Shown piece after piece: positions 23,788-32,918 of a stretch of 64,000 nt of DNA (the stretch's first letter is position 1; each line of letters starts with the position of its first letter). Source of the DNA: a virus. The translations under genes and the position numbers were made by a program. The notes beneath the pieces are model-generated. The model was not told where the DNA came from. It was given only the letters and a program-made list of their open reading frames with translations, and did not search any database. The stretch spans positions 1 through 64,000 of the IMG/VR virus record IMGVR_UViG_3300020419_000013; one strand, 5' to 3'.

Positions 23788-26516
23788 TGGATAAACCTAA
23801 GACCACTATTAAAAAACCTACTCTTTATAAGATGGTATCTTTTAAGGGAGTGGATAATAGTGCGAGTAAAGAAACCAAGGATGTACAATCGGGTTTGAAG
23901 GCAAATATAAGTGCTGTCAATAGTCTTGGTGGCACACTAAACTCTCTTTCATTAGTTGCTAATAAGATGGCAGGCACTATGAAAGAGATTGTAGACTTTC
24001 AGATATCAGAGAGAGGTATACAGGAGAGATATAGGAAGAGACGTGATGAGGATGAGAAACGTGACAGAAATAGAGAAACAATAAGGAAGAAGAAAGAAAC
24101 TCAAAGAGAGAATAGAGACGAAGCTGCAACTGTAGAGAAAACATCTAATAAATTTGTTGAAAGACTTGGATCAGTAACTAAGGCAATGTTTGGAGGTTTC
24201 TTTGAGACATTCTCGAAGATTGCTTCTTGGTTATTCACAGGTATAGTTAAGTTTGCAATATTTGATTTCTTGCTGAAGAATCCAGAAAAAGTCAGACGAT
24301 TAGCACAGGGTTTGTATTCGATAGGTAAGTGGGCATTTGGTGTAATTAGTTTCCTTGGGACATCTGCAGCAAATGGTCTTATAAAGTTTCTAGAGAATCC
24401 ATTAAGTTTGAAAGGTTTCTTTGGGGTAATGCAGTTTGCGTTATCATTAGCACCTTTGTTTGCAGGGTTTGCTTTACTTTCCAATCCAATAGCAGCACTT
24501 AAAGGTATTAAGGCAGTAGTAGGCATGCTATTTGGCATGGTGAAAAACCTAATGAAGGCAGGTAAACTGGGAAGCAAACTTAAGAAATTTGGAGGAGCAG
24601 TTTTAGGTAGTCGTCTAGGTCGTGGTGTAGCATTTGGTGGTGCAGCATATGCAGCTGCACGCATGAGTGGCATGGATCAGGCAGAAGCAATAGGGACTGG
24701 TGTTGGAGCAGGAGCAGGATCACAGGTAGGTGGTGCTATTGGTAGTGCCATTGGTGGACCTGCAGGTGCAATGTTAGGTCAAGCAGCAGGTGCATTTGTT
24801 GGTGGAGCAGCAGGTGGAGGTATTGCTAAAGCAATGGAGCCTATTATTGCACCATTCAAAAGATTCTTTGGACAAGTTGCTGAAGTATTCGCAGCAGTCT
24901 TCACACCCATACAGGAGGCAGCAGGAGACTTCTTTAAGGCACTTGGTAATGCATTCACTCAGGTCTTAGATTTCATTGAGCCAGCAATGCCCACTATCAA
25001 GAAAGTTGCCACATTCTTTGGCTCAGCAGCATTTGCACCCTTGATTGGATTGATGAAAGCATTGACTTTTGTATTAGGTTTCTTTGCAGGTGGATCGGAT
25101 AAAGAGAAGAAAGCTCCGAAAAAAGAGAAACCAAAAACAAAAACTACAAAGACTACCACTAAGAAAACTATATCGAGTCGATTTGATATGGATTCTGGTA
25201 AGGGATATATTAACGATAAAGAAGTTTCTACAGATGAATATGTTGCTTACTTCAACATGAGTCGAGCTGAAAAGCTTGCTAATTATGGTGTACCTGCGAA
25301 AGCAGAAGGTGGTGTTGTAGTTGTCCCAGAAATGGCAGAAGGTGGAGAAAGTGCAGATTTAGGATTATCATCTGAAGATAATGAAGTGAATGGTGCACTA
25401 GGTAATGTCTTAGGATATATGAAAAAGGTGGTCGGACTCCTAAAGGGAGGAAACGGCGAAGGTGGATGGATGAATCCTAGTAATTGGTTTGCAGGTGGTG
25501 GTAAATTAGGTGGATGGATCAATGGTCCTCAGTCTGGTTATCCTGTAAGTTTAAATGGTGGTAAATCTACATCATTTATTGGTCACGGTTTGGAGTGGGT
25601 TGGTTATCCTAAGAAAGCAAGTGGTGGATCAGCATTTATCGTCCCATTCAATACACCTAAGACAAAATCAAATGCAGGTCTAACTGGTCAGAGAATGAAA
25701 GAAGCAAAGAGTAAAGGTTATGCTTTACCTTTCGCTGCAGGTGGTGAATATAATTCATATCAAGAGTTGATTGCAGCAGGTGGAAGTGTAGAGGATACTG
25801 CTGCGGGTGATTTTAGAGCTGTTGAAATTTATGGACCTTGGGAATACTATAGGACAGGTTTCTTAGGATTAAAGAAAGGAAAGAGGAGAGCTGTAAATAA
25901 ATTCTATGTAGATGGTGACTATAAGCAGGCACAAATGCCTATCGCTGATTATGTTAATATGAAGATGGGTTGGAATGAGACCAACGCAACAGCAACTTTA
26001 AAGTCAAAAGCTGAGATTGAAGAGAAGAATAAGAAAAGGAAAAATCTAAGAGGACAGGGTGCTAAAGATAGAGGTAGAGAGGGTGGTAACTTTAGTGGTG
26101 ACCAACAGATGAATGAGAGAGGTGAATATGCATTTAAAAATAGAGAAAATGAGAAAAAGATATCACCTTATAAAAAGTCAGGTGATCTAGACAAACTAAA
26201 GATGTATCTTTCTGATGAGAAAGAAGTCAAGAAGTCTGGTGAAACAATAAATGAATTTAGAATACAAGAGAATGCTGAGTTACAAAAGATGGTAACTGAA
26301 AGTAACGATGCCATGGCATCTGCCGTTGAGCAACAGAATCAGATGGTAGCAAGTATGGCATCACAGTCTAGTGGAGGTGGTGGTCAACCAGAGGATGTCC
26401 CTATTATTACACCTAACTTCTCACAATGGAATGAAGCAGATCCATTCTTTGTTTCTAAATTTAATACCTTTAGCAGCAATACACCTGATATGCACTGCAC
26501 TAACAAACTTAAGTAA
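23787..26516 (+). CDS. Second tape-measure-like tail protein
   Basis: 909 residues with the same plan as its neighbour: an N-terminal helical region, a very charged coiled coil (about 72-120, Arg/Glu/Lys-rich), hydrophobic helices, a glycine-zipper region (about 290-350) and more hydrophobic helices to about 435. A Lys/Thr-rich linker (near 440-460) and a Gly-rich, polar C-terminal half follow. No lysozyme-like motif is visible. It may be an ancient duplicate of the preceding gene; the pair probably forms the tail interior or hub. One of the two should correspond to gp29. Confidence 0.65.
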   Translation: MDKPKTTIKKPTLYKMVSFKGVDNSASKETKDVQSGLKANISAVNSLGGTLNSLSLVANKMAGTMKEIVDFQISERGIQERYRKRRDEDEKRDRNRETIRKKKETQRENRDEAATVEKTSNKFVERLGSVTKAMFGGFFETFSKIASWLFTGIVKFAIFDFLLKNPEKVRRLAQGLYSIGKWAFGVISFLGTSAANGLIKFLENPLSLKGFFGVMQFALSLAPLFAGFALLSNPIAALKGIKAVVGMLFGMVKNLMKAGKLGSKLKKFGGAVLGSRLGRGVAFGGAAYAAARMSGMDQAEAIGTGVGAGAGSQVGGAIGSAIGGPAGAMLGQAAGAFVGGAAGGGIAKAMEPIIAPFKRFFGQVAEVFAAVFTPIQEAAGDFFKALGNAFTQVLDFIEPAMPTIKKVATFFGSAAFAPLIGLMKALTFVLGFFAGGSDKEKKAPKKEKPKTKTTKTTTKKTISSRFDMDSGKGYINDKEVSTDEYVAYFNMSRAEKLANYGVPAKAEGGVVVVPEMAEGGESADLGLSSEDNEVNGALGNVLGYMKKVVGLLKGGNGEGGWMNPSNWFAGGGKLGGWINGPQSGYPVSLNGGKSTSFIGHGLEWVGYPKKASGGSAFIVPFNTPKTKSNAGLTGQRMKEAKSKGYALPFAAGGEYNSYQELIAAGGSVEDTAAGDFRAVEIYGPWEYYRTGFLGLKKGKRRAVNKFYVDGDYKQAQMPIADYVNMKMGWNETNATATLKSKAEIEEKNKKRKNLRGQGAKDRGREGGNFSGDQQMNERGEYAFKNRENEKKISPYKKSGDLDKLKMYLSDEKEVKKSGETINEFRIQENAELQKMVTESNDAMASAVEQQNQMVASMASQSSGGGGQPEDVPIITPNFSQWNEADPFFVSKFNTFSSNTPDMHCTNKLK

Positions 26517-27928
26517 TGGCAAATAGAAGATCAAAAGTTGTAGAGCTGAATGAAGCGTCCATTGCCTTTGGCGAAACAGGTAAGATGCAGTGGAATGAAG
26601 CATTGTCACCTAAAGCAAGACTTAAGGGTGATGATGTATATGACATTCGTGATCTTGTTGCGTCTATAGATTACTATGAGTCTATTGACAGTCCGTTTCT
26701 AAGAGCAGACGTAGCGATAGTTGATTCTATTGACCTATACAAATCAATTCGTGGTAAAGAAGTTGTAAAGATTAAATTCACATCAGAGAGCTCAGATAAT
26801 GATCCTCTAGAGGTTGTTTTTCGTGTGTTTAAACTTGGTAGTTTTATTAAGAATGAAAGAGCAGCGATGTATATTTTACATCTAACATCTCATGAAGCAT
26901 TTTTGAATGAAGCAAATAGAATTTTTGGTGCATTTGGTCCTTGTGCAAAGCATAAAGATAAAGAGAATTTTCCTCAATATGTTGCAAAGGATATATTAAA
27001 GGGTGGAGAGAAAGTAAAAGCAGCGAATTTTGAAAAGCATAGTAAAGTATGTTTCAGCTCTCCTAACTGGAGACCATATGATGCTATTACATATGTTGCA
27101 GATAAAGTAATAAGACTTGCAGGTAAGGGTAAAGTATCTCAAGCTCAATCAGGATTTTTATTCTTTGAGAATAAGCATGGATTCCATTTTAAATCTATTG
27201 ATAAGTTGTGCGAAGCGGATAATCTCTCAAAACAAGACACATATGTTTACATGCAGGCAGGTGTAGAGACAGATGATAAGAAAGAATATTTTAAGATTGA
27301 AACTATCACATTCCCAGATAAAGTTAATCATCTAGAGAAACTAAGATCAGGTTTGTATAAGACATCAGTGTTAGGTATATCAATTAGTAGTGTTGGTATG
27401 AGTCATCTACCCACAGGACCTTCAAGTAAAGGCGATGAAGATTCTACTCAAGTAAAGAGAGGTAACTATAAAGTTACTTACGAAAAGATATTTGATCAGG
27501 CAACTACGATTGACTCAGGTAGACCATTTCAGCAGACAGGTTTTGATACAGAAACCCAACCTGCTACTAGGTTTAAGATGAGAATCATGCCAAGTTGGAC
27601 ACATCAAGATAAGATAGGATCTGATCCAAATGGTGGTACGAAAACAGAAGTTGACACATTAAGAGTTTCAAGTTATGCTACTGCTAGATACGCTTTACTT
27701 AATGCAATACAGTTAACTATTGTAGTGCCAGGTAATACTGCTCTAGTAGTTGGAGAGCAAATAAAAGTTAGCATTCCCGCATCTAGGACTGAAAATTCTA
27801 AGGATGTAAAGCAAGATCGGGTATATAGTGGTAAGTATCTGATTGCAAGTTTAAGACATGTTTATCGTAAAGAAGGCATGACTACCACTCTTTATCTTAC
27901 TAAGGACTCGATCCGAGAAGATAAATAA
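26516..27928 (+). CDS. 27: Baseplate hub protein gp27-like
   Basis: 470 residues, somewhat longer than T4 gp27. The N-terminal half has IRDLVASIDYYESIDSPF and ADVAIVDSIDLYKSI, followed by EVVFRVFKLGSF and MYILHLTSHEAFLNEAN, matching the tube-like domains of gp27, which forms the trimeric hub ring under the needle. The C-terminus has GNTALVVGEQIKVSIPA and YSGKYLIASLRHVYR, a typical hub strand end. Position between tape measure genes and gp5 agrees. Confidence 0.8.
   Translation: MANRRSKVVELNEASIAFGETGKMQWNEALSPKARLKGDDVYDIRDLVASIDYYESIDSPFLRADVAIVDSIDLYKSIRGKEVVKIKFTSESSDNDPLEVVFRVFKLGSFIKNERAAMYILHLTSHEAFLNEANRIFGAFGPCAKHKDKENFPQYVAKDILKGGEKVKAANFEKHSKVCFSSPNWRPYDAITYVADKVIRLAGKGKVSQAQSGFLFFENKHGFHFKSIDKLCEADNLSKQDTYVYMQAGVETDDKKEYFKIETITFPDKVNHLEKLRSGLYKTSVLGISISSVGMSHLPTGPSSKGDEDSTQVKRGNYKVTYEKIFDQATTIDSGRPFQQTGFDTETQPATRFKMRIMPSWTHQDKIGSDPNGGTKTEVDTLRVSSYATARYALLNAIQLTIVVPGNTALVVGEQIKVSIPASRTENSKDVKQDRVYSGKYLIASLRHVYRKEGMTTTLYLTKDSIREDK
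27921..27927 (+). promoter_or_regulatory. Late promoter-like box ATAAATA
   Basis: GATAAATA overlaps the gp27 stop, 23 bases before the next ATG at 27951. Confidence 0.45.
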
Positions 27929-27950
27929 TAGTAATCATAGGTATAATAAA

Positions 27951-28178
27951 ATGAAATCAATCGAGCAACACATTGAAAAGGATAAAAACATCCTTGACAA
28001 TCCATCTACTAATCCACAAATGCGTCGCCATATTGAAGGTGAATTGCATGAATTAGAAGATTATGTCGATCACCATAAGAAGGAGATCGAAGCAGGAGAT
28101 CACCACGATCCCAATGCACTTGAGTTATTTTGTGACCAACATCCAGAAGAGCCAGAGTGTTTAGTATATGATGACTAA
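27951..28178 (+). CDS. Conserved small acidic helical protein
   Basis: 75 residues: a helical hairpin IEKDKNILDNPST and HIEGELHELEDYVDHHKKEI, then a loop with DPNALELFCDQHPEEPEC that carries two cysteines. The pattern is conserved in cyanophages as far as I recall, without assigned function. It sits just after the hub genes with its own late-type box. Confidence 0.7.
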   Translation: MKSIEQHIEKDKNILDNPSTNPQMRRHIEGELHELEDYVDHHKKEIEAGDHHDPNALELFCDQHPEEPECLVYDD

Positions 28179-28183
28179 TTATT

Positions 28184-28267
28184 ATGAACAACATTGGACT
28201 TGAAATTGTTTTTTGGACTTCACTATCAGTATATTTGCTTGCAAAGGCAGGTGTATTTAAAAAGTAA
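28184..28267 (+). CDS. Tiny single-pass membrane peptide
   Basis: 27 residues, MNNIGLEIVFWTSLSVYLL followed by a basic end (VFKK). It is one transmembrane segment. The stop overlaps the next ATG (TAATG), and the next two tiny genes are coupled in the same way, which supports translation. Confidence 0.5.
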   Translation: MNNIGLEIVFWTSLSVYLLAKAGVFKK

Positions 28268-28425
28268 TGGCACTAGCAGACAAAACCCAAACCCTCTTGG
28301 ACAAATTCGCTGCATGGGATAAGAGACTTCTTAAGAAGTTTCAAAATAAATTTAACCTCAGCGACTACCAAATAGTATGGATCGCTTTTATAAAAGGATT
28401 CATAATTGGAGCGATAATTCTCTAA
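28267..28425 (+). CDS. Small membrane-associated protein
   Basis: 52 residues: an amphipathic basic helix (FAAWDKRLLKKFQNKF) and a C-terminal hydrophobic segment (IVWIAFIKGFIIGAIIL). Start and stop overlap the neighbouring tiny genes. Function unknown. Confidence 0.55.
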   Translation: MALADKTQTLLDKFAAWDKRLLKKFQNKFNLSDYQIVWIAFIKGFIIGAIIL

Positions 28426-28556
28426 TGGCACACCGTAAAAAAACAAACAAATTAAAAAATCCTCCATCAAAATGGAAAGATGAATTACTTGAAAAAGGAC
28501 CTAAGTCTTTTATGCAAGCAATTCTATACGAACAACTTAAAAAAAAGCAACCCTAG
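28425..28556 (+). CDS. Tiny basic protein
   Basis: 43 residues, very Lys-rich (MAHRKKTNKLKN ... EQLKKKQP) with a short helix in the middle. It starts on the previous stop codon. Possibly nucleic-acid binding by charge; otherwise unknown. Confidence 0.5.
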   Translation: MAHRKKTNKLKNPPSKWKDELLEKGPKSFMQAILYEQLKKKQP

Positions 28557-28562
28557 AAACTT

Positions 28563-28865
28563 ATGTTATCAACCCAGTATCGTCTCCGACTGGAAGCAAT
28601 ATGTAAAGACATCGCCTCCAATTCAGAAGTAAAGTTAGAAGATATGATTTGGGCAGAAAAATTAGCAAAAAGAAATACCTCCGCTAGAGGTATGTTATCG
28701 TCGGCAAGGAGACTATCAGTGGATCCAGACTCGACTTTTCTTAAGTACTTGGATATTGGAGACTCCGATCCAAGGAAACATAAAAGGGGTTTCAACGGTG
28801 CTGATGATATAGCAGACTGGTTTAGGAATGATAACAGATCAGATGATTGGAGACAGAGGGATTAG
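28563..28865 (+). CDS. Conserved hypothetical protein
   Basis: 100 residues. An N-terminal helical part (YRLRLEAICKDIASNSEV) is followed by a basic/Ser-rich region with SARGMLSSARRL and an Asp/Arg-rich end (WFRNDNRSDDWRQRD). Soluble, no known motif. A perfect TATAAATA late box begins seven bases after its stop. Confidence 0.65.
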   Translation: MLSTQYRLRLEAICKDIASNSEVKLEDMIWAEKLAKRNTSARGMLSSARRLSVDPDSTFLKYLDIGDSDPRKHKRGFNGADDIADWFRNDNRSDDWRQRD

Positions 28866-28871
28866 TTTGAG

Positions 28872-28879
28872 TATAAATA
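28872..28879 (+). promoter_or_regulatory. Late promoter TATAAATA
   Basis: A full T4-type late box 31 bases before the ATG at 28910; it would drive the 38-residue gene and cpeT. Confidence 0.65.
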
Positions 28880-28909
28880 CTGTTAGTAAACACTAACAAT
28901 ATTGTAACA

Positions 28910-29026
28910 ATGAGTACTACATCCACTAAAAAGGCAATAAAACGTTTAATCAAAAATAAAGAGGACTGGTCACCTGCAGAGGTGGCATATGCTAAGATGG
29001 TTAAGAAATCACTTAAAGATGATTAG
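28910..29026 (+). CDS. Tiny basic helical protein
   Basis: 38 residues, MSTTSTKKAIKRLIKNKEDW and a second helix ending KKSLKDD. It precedes and overlaps the cpeT-like gene by eight bases, so it may act as a translational leader for it. Function unknown. Confidence 0.55.
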   Translation: MSTTSTKKAIKRLIKNKEDWSPAEVAYAKMVKKSLKDD

Positions 29027-29486
29027 TTTTGAAGAAGCATTATGCGGACATTATACTAATAAAGCTCAAGCAACGTCAGATCCACAGAAGTGGCCATGGG
29101 TCAACATAGAGTGGACTGAAGTTAAAGAAGGTCAAGTTTTAGAATGTAAATCTTGGTATGAGTATGAAGGTCCTAATAAACCTTATAAACATTTCAGAGC
29201 AAAGATAAAAAGAATTCATGAAGATATCATTGAATGCGACACAATAGATCTTAAGAAAAATAAGAAAGGTTGTGGATTTGTTTTTGTAAAGATGGATGAC
29301 GGCACATGGTGGGGTGAAACCAATGGTCCTTGTGTTGTCAATGATATAAACATAACTGCACTTGCAAGATTCAATGGCACCGATTACTGGTCATTCGACA
29401 ATGGTCGAAGACTTACATCAGGTGCTTTTGTTTGGGGAAAAGAGGAGAAAGATGGTGAATTTCATTTCACTAAACTCCCTAAATAA
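29019..29486 (+). CDS. cpeT: CpeT-like phycobilin lyase
   Basis: 155 residues from the ATG at 29019, which overlaps the preceding stop; a start 30 bases upstream adds an unrelated segment. The barrel pattern of the CpeT/CpcT family is visible: LCGHYTNKAQA, WPWVNIEWTEV, GCGFVFVKMDDGTWWGE, NGPCVVND and WSFDNGRRLTSGAFVWG. CpeT/CpcT proteins attach or handle bilin chromophores on phycobiliproteins. Cyanophages carry cpeT, probably to maintain light harvesting or pigment turnover during infection. The small size is normal for the phage form. It points to a cyanobacterial host. Confidence 0.8.
   Translation: MISFEEALCGHYTNKAQATSDPQKWPWVNIEWTEVKEGQVLECKSWYEYEGPNKPYKHFRAKIKRIHEDIIECDTIDLKKNKKGCGFVFVKMDDGTWWGETNGPCVVNDINITALARFNGTDYWSFDNGRRLTSGAFVWGKEEKDGEFHFTKLPK
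29479..29485 (+). promoter_or_regulatory. Late promoter box CTAAATA upstream of gp5
   Basis: CTAAATA overlaps the end of cpeT, 22 bases before the gp5-like ATG. Confidence 0.55.
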
Positions 29487-29506
29487 CTTATATCCATACT
29501 AATATT

Positions 29507-32104
29507 ATGTTAACAGACTATACTGGATCGGACGGATTCACTTGGTGGGTCGGGGAAGTCGAGTCTAACAAAGACCCGATGGTGCTCGGTCGTGTCAAGG
29601 TGCGAATTTATGGATGGCACACAGGTGGTAATGATCAAGAAGATTATTTAAAGAAGTTACCAACTGAAGCACTACCGTGGGCTACACCACTCGTCCCTAA
29701 CGATAAACCACAAGTAAAACAAGTAGGTACTACCGCATCACTACAAGAAGGTGCTATGGTGGTAGGTTTCTTCATGGATGGAGAGGAAGGACAGATCCCA
29801 ATGGTTTTGGGTGCTTTCCATACAGTGAAGGAGACAGGGACAATAGGCGATACCTTCGCTGCTGACCCAGAAGAAGCAAACAAAGATAAAGATAGTCCAC
29901 CACAGGCAGAATCGTTAACAGGTGAAAAGGTAAACTCAGGTAATACTGCACCTAAAGTAATTACAGTGCCAGCTAATCCTGGCGGAGAAGAAGATGAAGC
30001 AAGAGGTGCACTAGGAAAGGCAGCAGTTGTTAACTCAGGTCATGGAGACCCAACAACTAACCCTATGATCGTGCCATCTCAGATGGAGGGTGTTGCTGAC
30101 GGTGTAAATGGATCAGCAGGATCAGGATTTAAAACAGACGTATCTCGTATGCTCACTGAGTTGGGTAATATGGGCAATCAGTTGGCAAGAGGAAAGGACG
30201 GACAATATATTTCTATCATCACTGGTAAGATTATACCTGGCGACCCTATCAAAGAAAGACTTGATAAGATTGTTAACTTCGTAAGTGGTGGTTTATCTGG
30301 TATGCTTGCACCTCTAAAGCAAGCCATGGCAGAAGCAGTAGCTAAAGCAGTTAATATTCTTGTGAAACTATTGGCAAAGTTTGTGCCACTTGCAGTGCTC
30401 AAGATTCTAATGGCAGCATTGGATCAGATCTTAGAGATCTTTTGTGTCCCAGTGCCTGCATGGTTGGGTCTAGTTAACAGTGCATTGGGTGATATTAGTA
30501 GTTTTACCAATGGACTAGTTAATAGTATTGTTGATAAGGTTACTAATCAGATTGATAACATCACTAATAAGGTTGATAGTATTATCGATCGTATGTTAAC
30601 TGGTGCACAGAATGCAATGGCAGACACTGCAAACACCATAGGCACCATGATGACTGGTATCTTGGGCGTGGTAGCAGGTGGTAAAAAGATTGCAGCACTG
30701 ACTGGTGCAGTTAAGACTATCCTCACTACAGACTTTTCTAAGTTAGATTGGGGATCACTACTAGGTGTTATCTTAGGTATTCTAAAAGCATTATTCGCAA
30801 AAGATTGCGGACGAACGACGAAAGTTAATAAGACGAAAGGGTGGTTTCCTTTACTGGGGACTACTAAATGTGATTCATTTGGTGAGGCACTTATAGCAAG
30901 TGGGGCATCCCCTACTGCAGCCAATTATGCTGATGACAAGACTGGAAGAGGATTCTTTAATGATTTCTATAGTCAACTGGATCCGTATCGACAGACAACT
31001 CAGACATTCTTAAACGGCACAAGTATTGTTGAAGATGCTACGCCTGGTAAAGAAAAACGTATTGTATCAGGACCTGGTGGTGTGTCTATCATTGAGGATA
31101 GAATTGGTAACGTCCACACAAACGTCCCACATAACAACACAAGAATCATAGCCAAGGATGATTGTGAGACAGTCAAAGGAAATAAAACATTAACTGTAGA
31201 GGGTGATTACTTCCTCAAGGTTATGGGTAACTATAATATAGAAGTTATAGGTGCTATGAATGTGAGTCAGAGTAATGGAGATCCTACTGAGACAACAGGA
31301 TCATCTAAACCTGGTAATGGCGTGCAGACTGAGAGTGCTATAGGATCATCTACTACAGATAATGCTAATTTCTATAAACCACCTATGCCTGTATATGGAT
31401 CACAGGTGTATCCTTCATATCCAAAAGAGCCAGGCTCAGATAAGTGGGGACGTAGACCAGGTGGATCACAGTTAGCAGTCCCTACTAAGTCTGGTAGTGA
31501 TAAAGAGCAATCATCTGTAGAAGTGAAACATGGTGACCACACCATTGCATATAGTGGTATTGTAACCATGCAAGGAGCTGACATAAAACTACAAGCAGCC
31601 GACAAAGTTAATATCGCAGCACAGGTAACTAAGATTGAAGGTAACGCTATTGATCTAGTTGCTGATGGTGAGATTACTATGGAAGCAAACTGGATCAGTA
31701 AATTCTTGGGCTCAGGTGAGCTGGCATTTGTAAATATGTTTAGTCTTGATATCATGCCTAAGATCTCTGGTATATTCCAGATGGTTAAAGGATCTATTGT
31801 TGATGCATGTGTAGATCAACCAGGTATCCCACCTGCTACACCACCTTTACATATTCGTATTGCTAATGCTACCACTCTGGTTGGTGGTATGGCAGACGTA
31901 GTAAGTGGCACAACAGGAGCACATTTTACCTTTGTTAACACTGCCTCAGGTGGTATTGCAGAGATTGTAAATGCTGCGGGTGGTGCTATCATTAACCAAG
32001 TAAACAACGGTATCGCATCATATGGTGTGAATACTGGATTCTTCGCTGCAGGATGCTCTGCAGGTCCTACACAAATATATGGCTTGCCAGTTTTGTTAAA
32101 CTGA
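29507..32104 (+). CDS. 5: Baseplate hub and needle protein gp5-like
   Basis: 865 residues. The N-terminal OB-fold (residues 1-120) is clear: WWVGEVESNKDPMVLGRVKVRI, then ALPWATPLVPND, EGAMVVGFFMDGEEGQ and PMVLGAFHTVK, as in T4 gp5 and VgrG. A long hydrophobic helical region (about 215-430) follows, and residues 550-590 carry the repetitive VKGNKTLTVEGDYFLKVMGN strands of the needle beta-helix. The T4 lysozyme domain between these parts is not present; a lysozyme-like domain occurs instead in the 926-residue tail protein. It forms the membrane-puncturing hub with gp27. Confidence 0.85.
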   Translation: MLTDYTGSDGFTWWVGEVESNKDPMVLGRVKVRIYGWHTGGNDQEDYLKKLPTEALPWATPLVPNDKPQVKQVGTTASLQEGAMVVGFFMDGEEGQIPMVLGAFHTVKETGTIGDTFAADPEEANKDKDSPPQAESLTGEKVNSGNTAPKVITVPANPGGEEDEARGALGKAAVVNSGHGDPTTNPMIVPSQMEGVADGVNGSAGSGFKTDVSRMLTELGNMGNQLARGKDGQYISIITGKIIPGDPIKERLDKIVNFVSGGLSGMLAPLKQAMAEAVAKAVNILVKLLAKFVPLAVLKILMAALDQILEIFCVPVPAWLGLVNSALGDISSFTNGLVNSIVDKVTNQIDNITNKVDSIIDRMLTGAQNAMADTANTIGTMMTGILGVVAGGKKIAALTGAVKTILTTDFSKLDWGSLLGVILGILKALFAKDCGRTTKVNKTKGWFPLLGTTKCDSFGEALIASGASPTAANYADDKTGRGFFNDFYSQLDPYRQTTQTFLNGTSIVEDATPGKEKRIVSGPGGVSIIEDRIGNVHTNVPHNNTRIIAKDDCETVKGNKTLTVEGDYFLKVMGNYNIEVIGAMNVSQSNGDPTETTGSSKPGNGVQTESAIGSSTTDNANFYKPPMPVYGSQVYPSYPKEPGSDKWGRRPGGSQLAVPTKSGSDKEQSSVEVKHGDHTIAYSGIVTMQGADIKLQAADKVNIAAQVTKIEGNAIDLVADGEITMEANWISKFLGSGELAFVNMFSLDIMPKISGIFQMVKGSIVDACVDQPGIPPATPPLHIRIANATTLVGGMADVVSGTTGAHFTFVNTASGGIAEIVNAAGGAIINQVNNGIASYGVNTGFFAAGCSAGPTQIYGLPVLLN

Positions 32105-32111
32105 TGTATGA

Positions 32112-32132
32112 TATAGGGACTAACTCCCTATA
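32112..32132 (+). other. Stem-loop just before a start codon
   Basis: TATAGGGA / TCCCTATA with a five-base loop ends two bases before the ATG at 32135. There is no T run, so it is not an intrinsic terminator. It could be a processing site or could limit initiation of the next gene. Confidence 0.4.
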
Positions 32133-32134
32133 TT

Positions 32135-32323
32135 ATGGATTCTGATGCTGTTGCTCACATCTTCGTAAAGATGAGTCAACGTAAAATTACTATATTAGAC
32201 GAAGCAGGCTACGAAGAAATTGTTAAATACAAATGGGATGACGAGGGTAGTGAAGGTTTCCAAGAAACCATTGCACAATTTCAAGCGGTAGTCCCAAAAG
32301 ACATTATTACATACACACCATGA
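32135..32323 (+). CDS. Small acidic hypothetical protein
   Basis: 62 residues, beginning MDSDAVAHIFVKMSQRKITI with a central acidic stretch (WDDEGSEGFQE). No known motif. A stem-loop lies directly upstream. It overlaps the next gene by four bases. Confidence 0.65.
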   Translation: MDSDAVAHIFVKMSQRKITILDEAGYEEIVKYKWDDEGSEGFQETIAQFQAVVPKDIITYTP

Positions 32324-32574
32324 GTAACATTATCACTCTTACTCAAGAAGAGATTGAAGGTAACTTTGATTTTGCTTTGAAACTTTGTGAAAAGGGTCAT
32401 ACGATCAAGGTTATTACAAAAGATGAAAAAGCAGTTTTGCTTACTCCAGTAATGGGATACACTCAACTACCAGATGATGTGAATATTCCAGACGCTGAAG
32501 AATTTGTCCCCGATCCTGCTGCTGTGGGCACATATGTAGCGGAATCTATGAGAGAAATGACTCAAGATTTCTAA
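32320..32574 (+). CDS. Small protein with Phd/YefM-like N-terminus
   Basis: 84 residues. NIITLTQEEIEGNFDFALKL, then GHTIKVITKDEKAVLLTPV follows the strand-helix-strand pattern of Phd/YefM antitoxins (ITxxE.....LxxV..G..I.ITR..K.VAVLxP). The C-terminus is acidic and proline-containing. No toxin is recognisable next to it, so an antitoxin role is speculative. It overlaps both neighbours. Confidence 0.6.
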   Translation: MSNIITLTQEEIEGNFDFALKLCEKGHTIKVITKDEKAVLLTPVMGYTQLPDDVNIPDAEEFVPDPAAVGTYVAESMREMTQDF

Positions 32575-32870
32575 TGAATGGAAATGTCAAGTTAACAGAA
32601 AACTACTGTTACCTCGAGTTACCCGAAAACTCAGGGGGTAGACAAATAGTCAAGTGTTATAAGATTGGTGGAATACCATATACATTTGACGAAATACCAG
32701 AGTTCATGCAGTCAGATCCAGAGATACAATTAGATGCAGATACATCTAATGAGTATGATATGGATGAAATGTATAGATACTCTTGTTATCTGTGCGAAGA
32801 GGAAATGCACCCACTTATGTGGGATTTGACTGGGTTTGTCGAAAATTTCGAGGAAGTCCCAGACGCATAG
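32574..32870 (+). CDS. Small acidic Cys-containing protein
   Basis: 98 residues, strongly acidic (DEIPEFMQSDPEIQLDADT), with four cysteines, two close together in YSCYLCEEEMHP. Could bind metal but the spacing CxxC occurs only once there. Last gene before the tail fibre operon. Confidence 0.6.
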   Translation: MNGNVKLTENYCYLELPENSGGRQIVKCYKIGGIPYTFDEIPEFMQSDPEIQLDADTSNEYDMDEMYRYSCYLCEEEMHPLMWDLTGFVENFEEVPDA

Positions 32871-32879
32871 TGTTTATTG

Positions 32880-32903
32880 TATAAATAAAGTTGTAACTAA
32901 ATA
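32880..32903 (+). promoter_or_regulatory. Double late promoter TATAAATA and CTAAATA
   Basis: TATAAATA at 32880-32887 and CTAAATA at 32897-32903 lie in tandem, 10 bases apart, upstream of the GTG start at 32919. They mark the start of the tail fibre region. Confidence 0.6.
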
Positions 32904-32918
32904 GCGAGCGGTTTTGCT

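Noticed and set aside
22068-24673. Long minus-strand frames of 167 and 190 codons inside the two tape-measure-like genes
   Set aside because: They are antisense to glycine/alanine-rich coding sequence, have no ribosome site or promoter and are rich in Pro/Asn/Ile in the way antisense shadows are.
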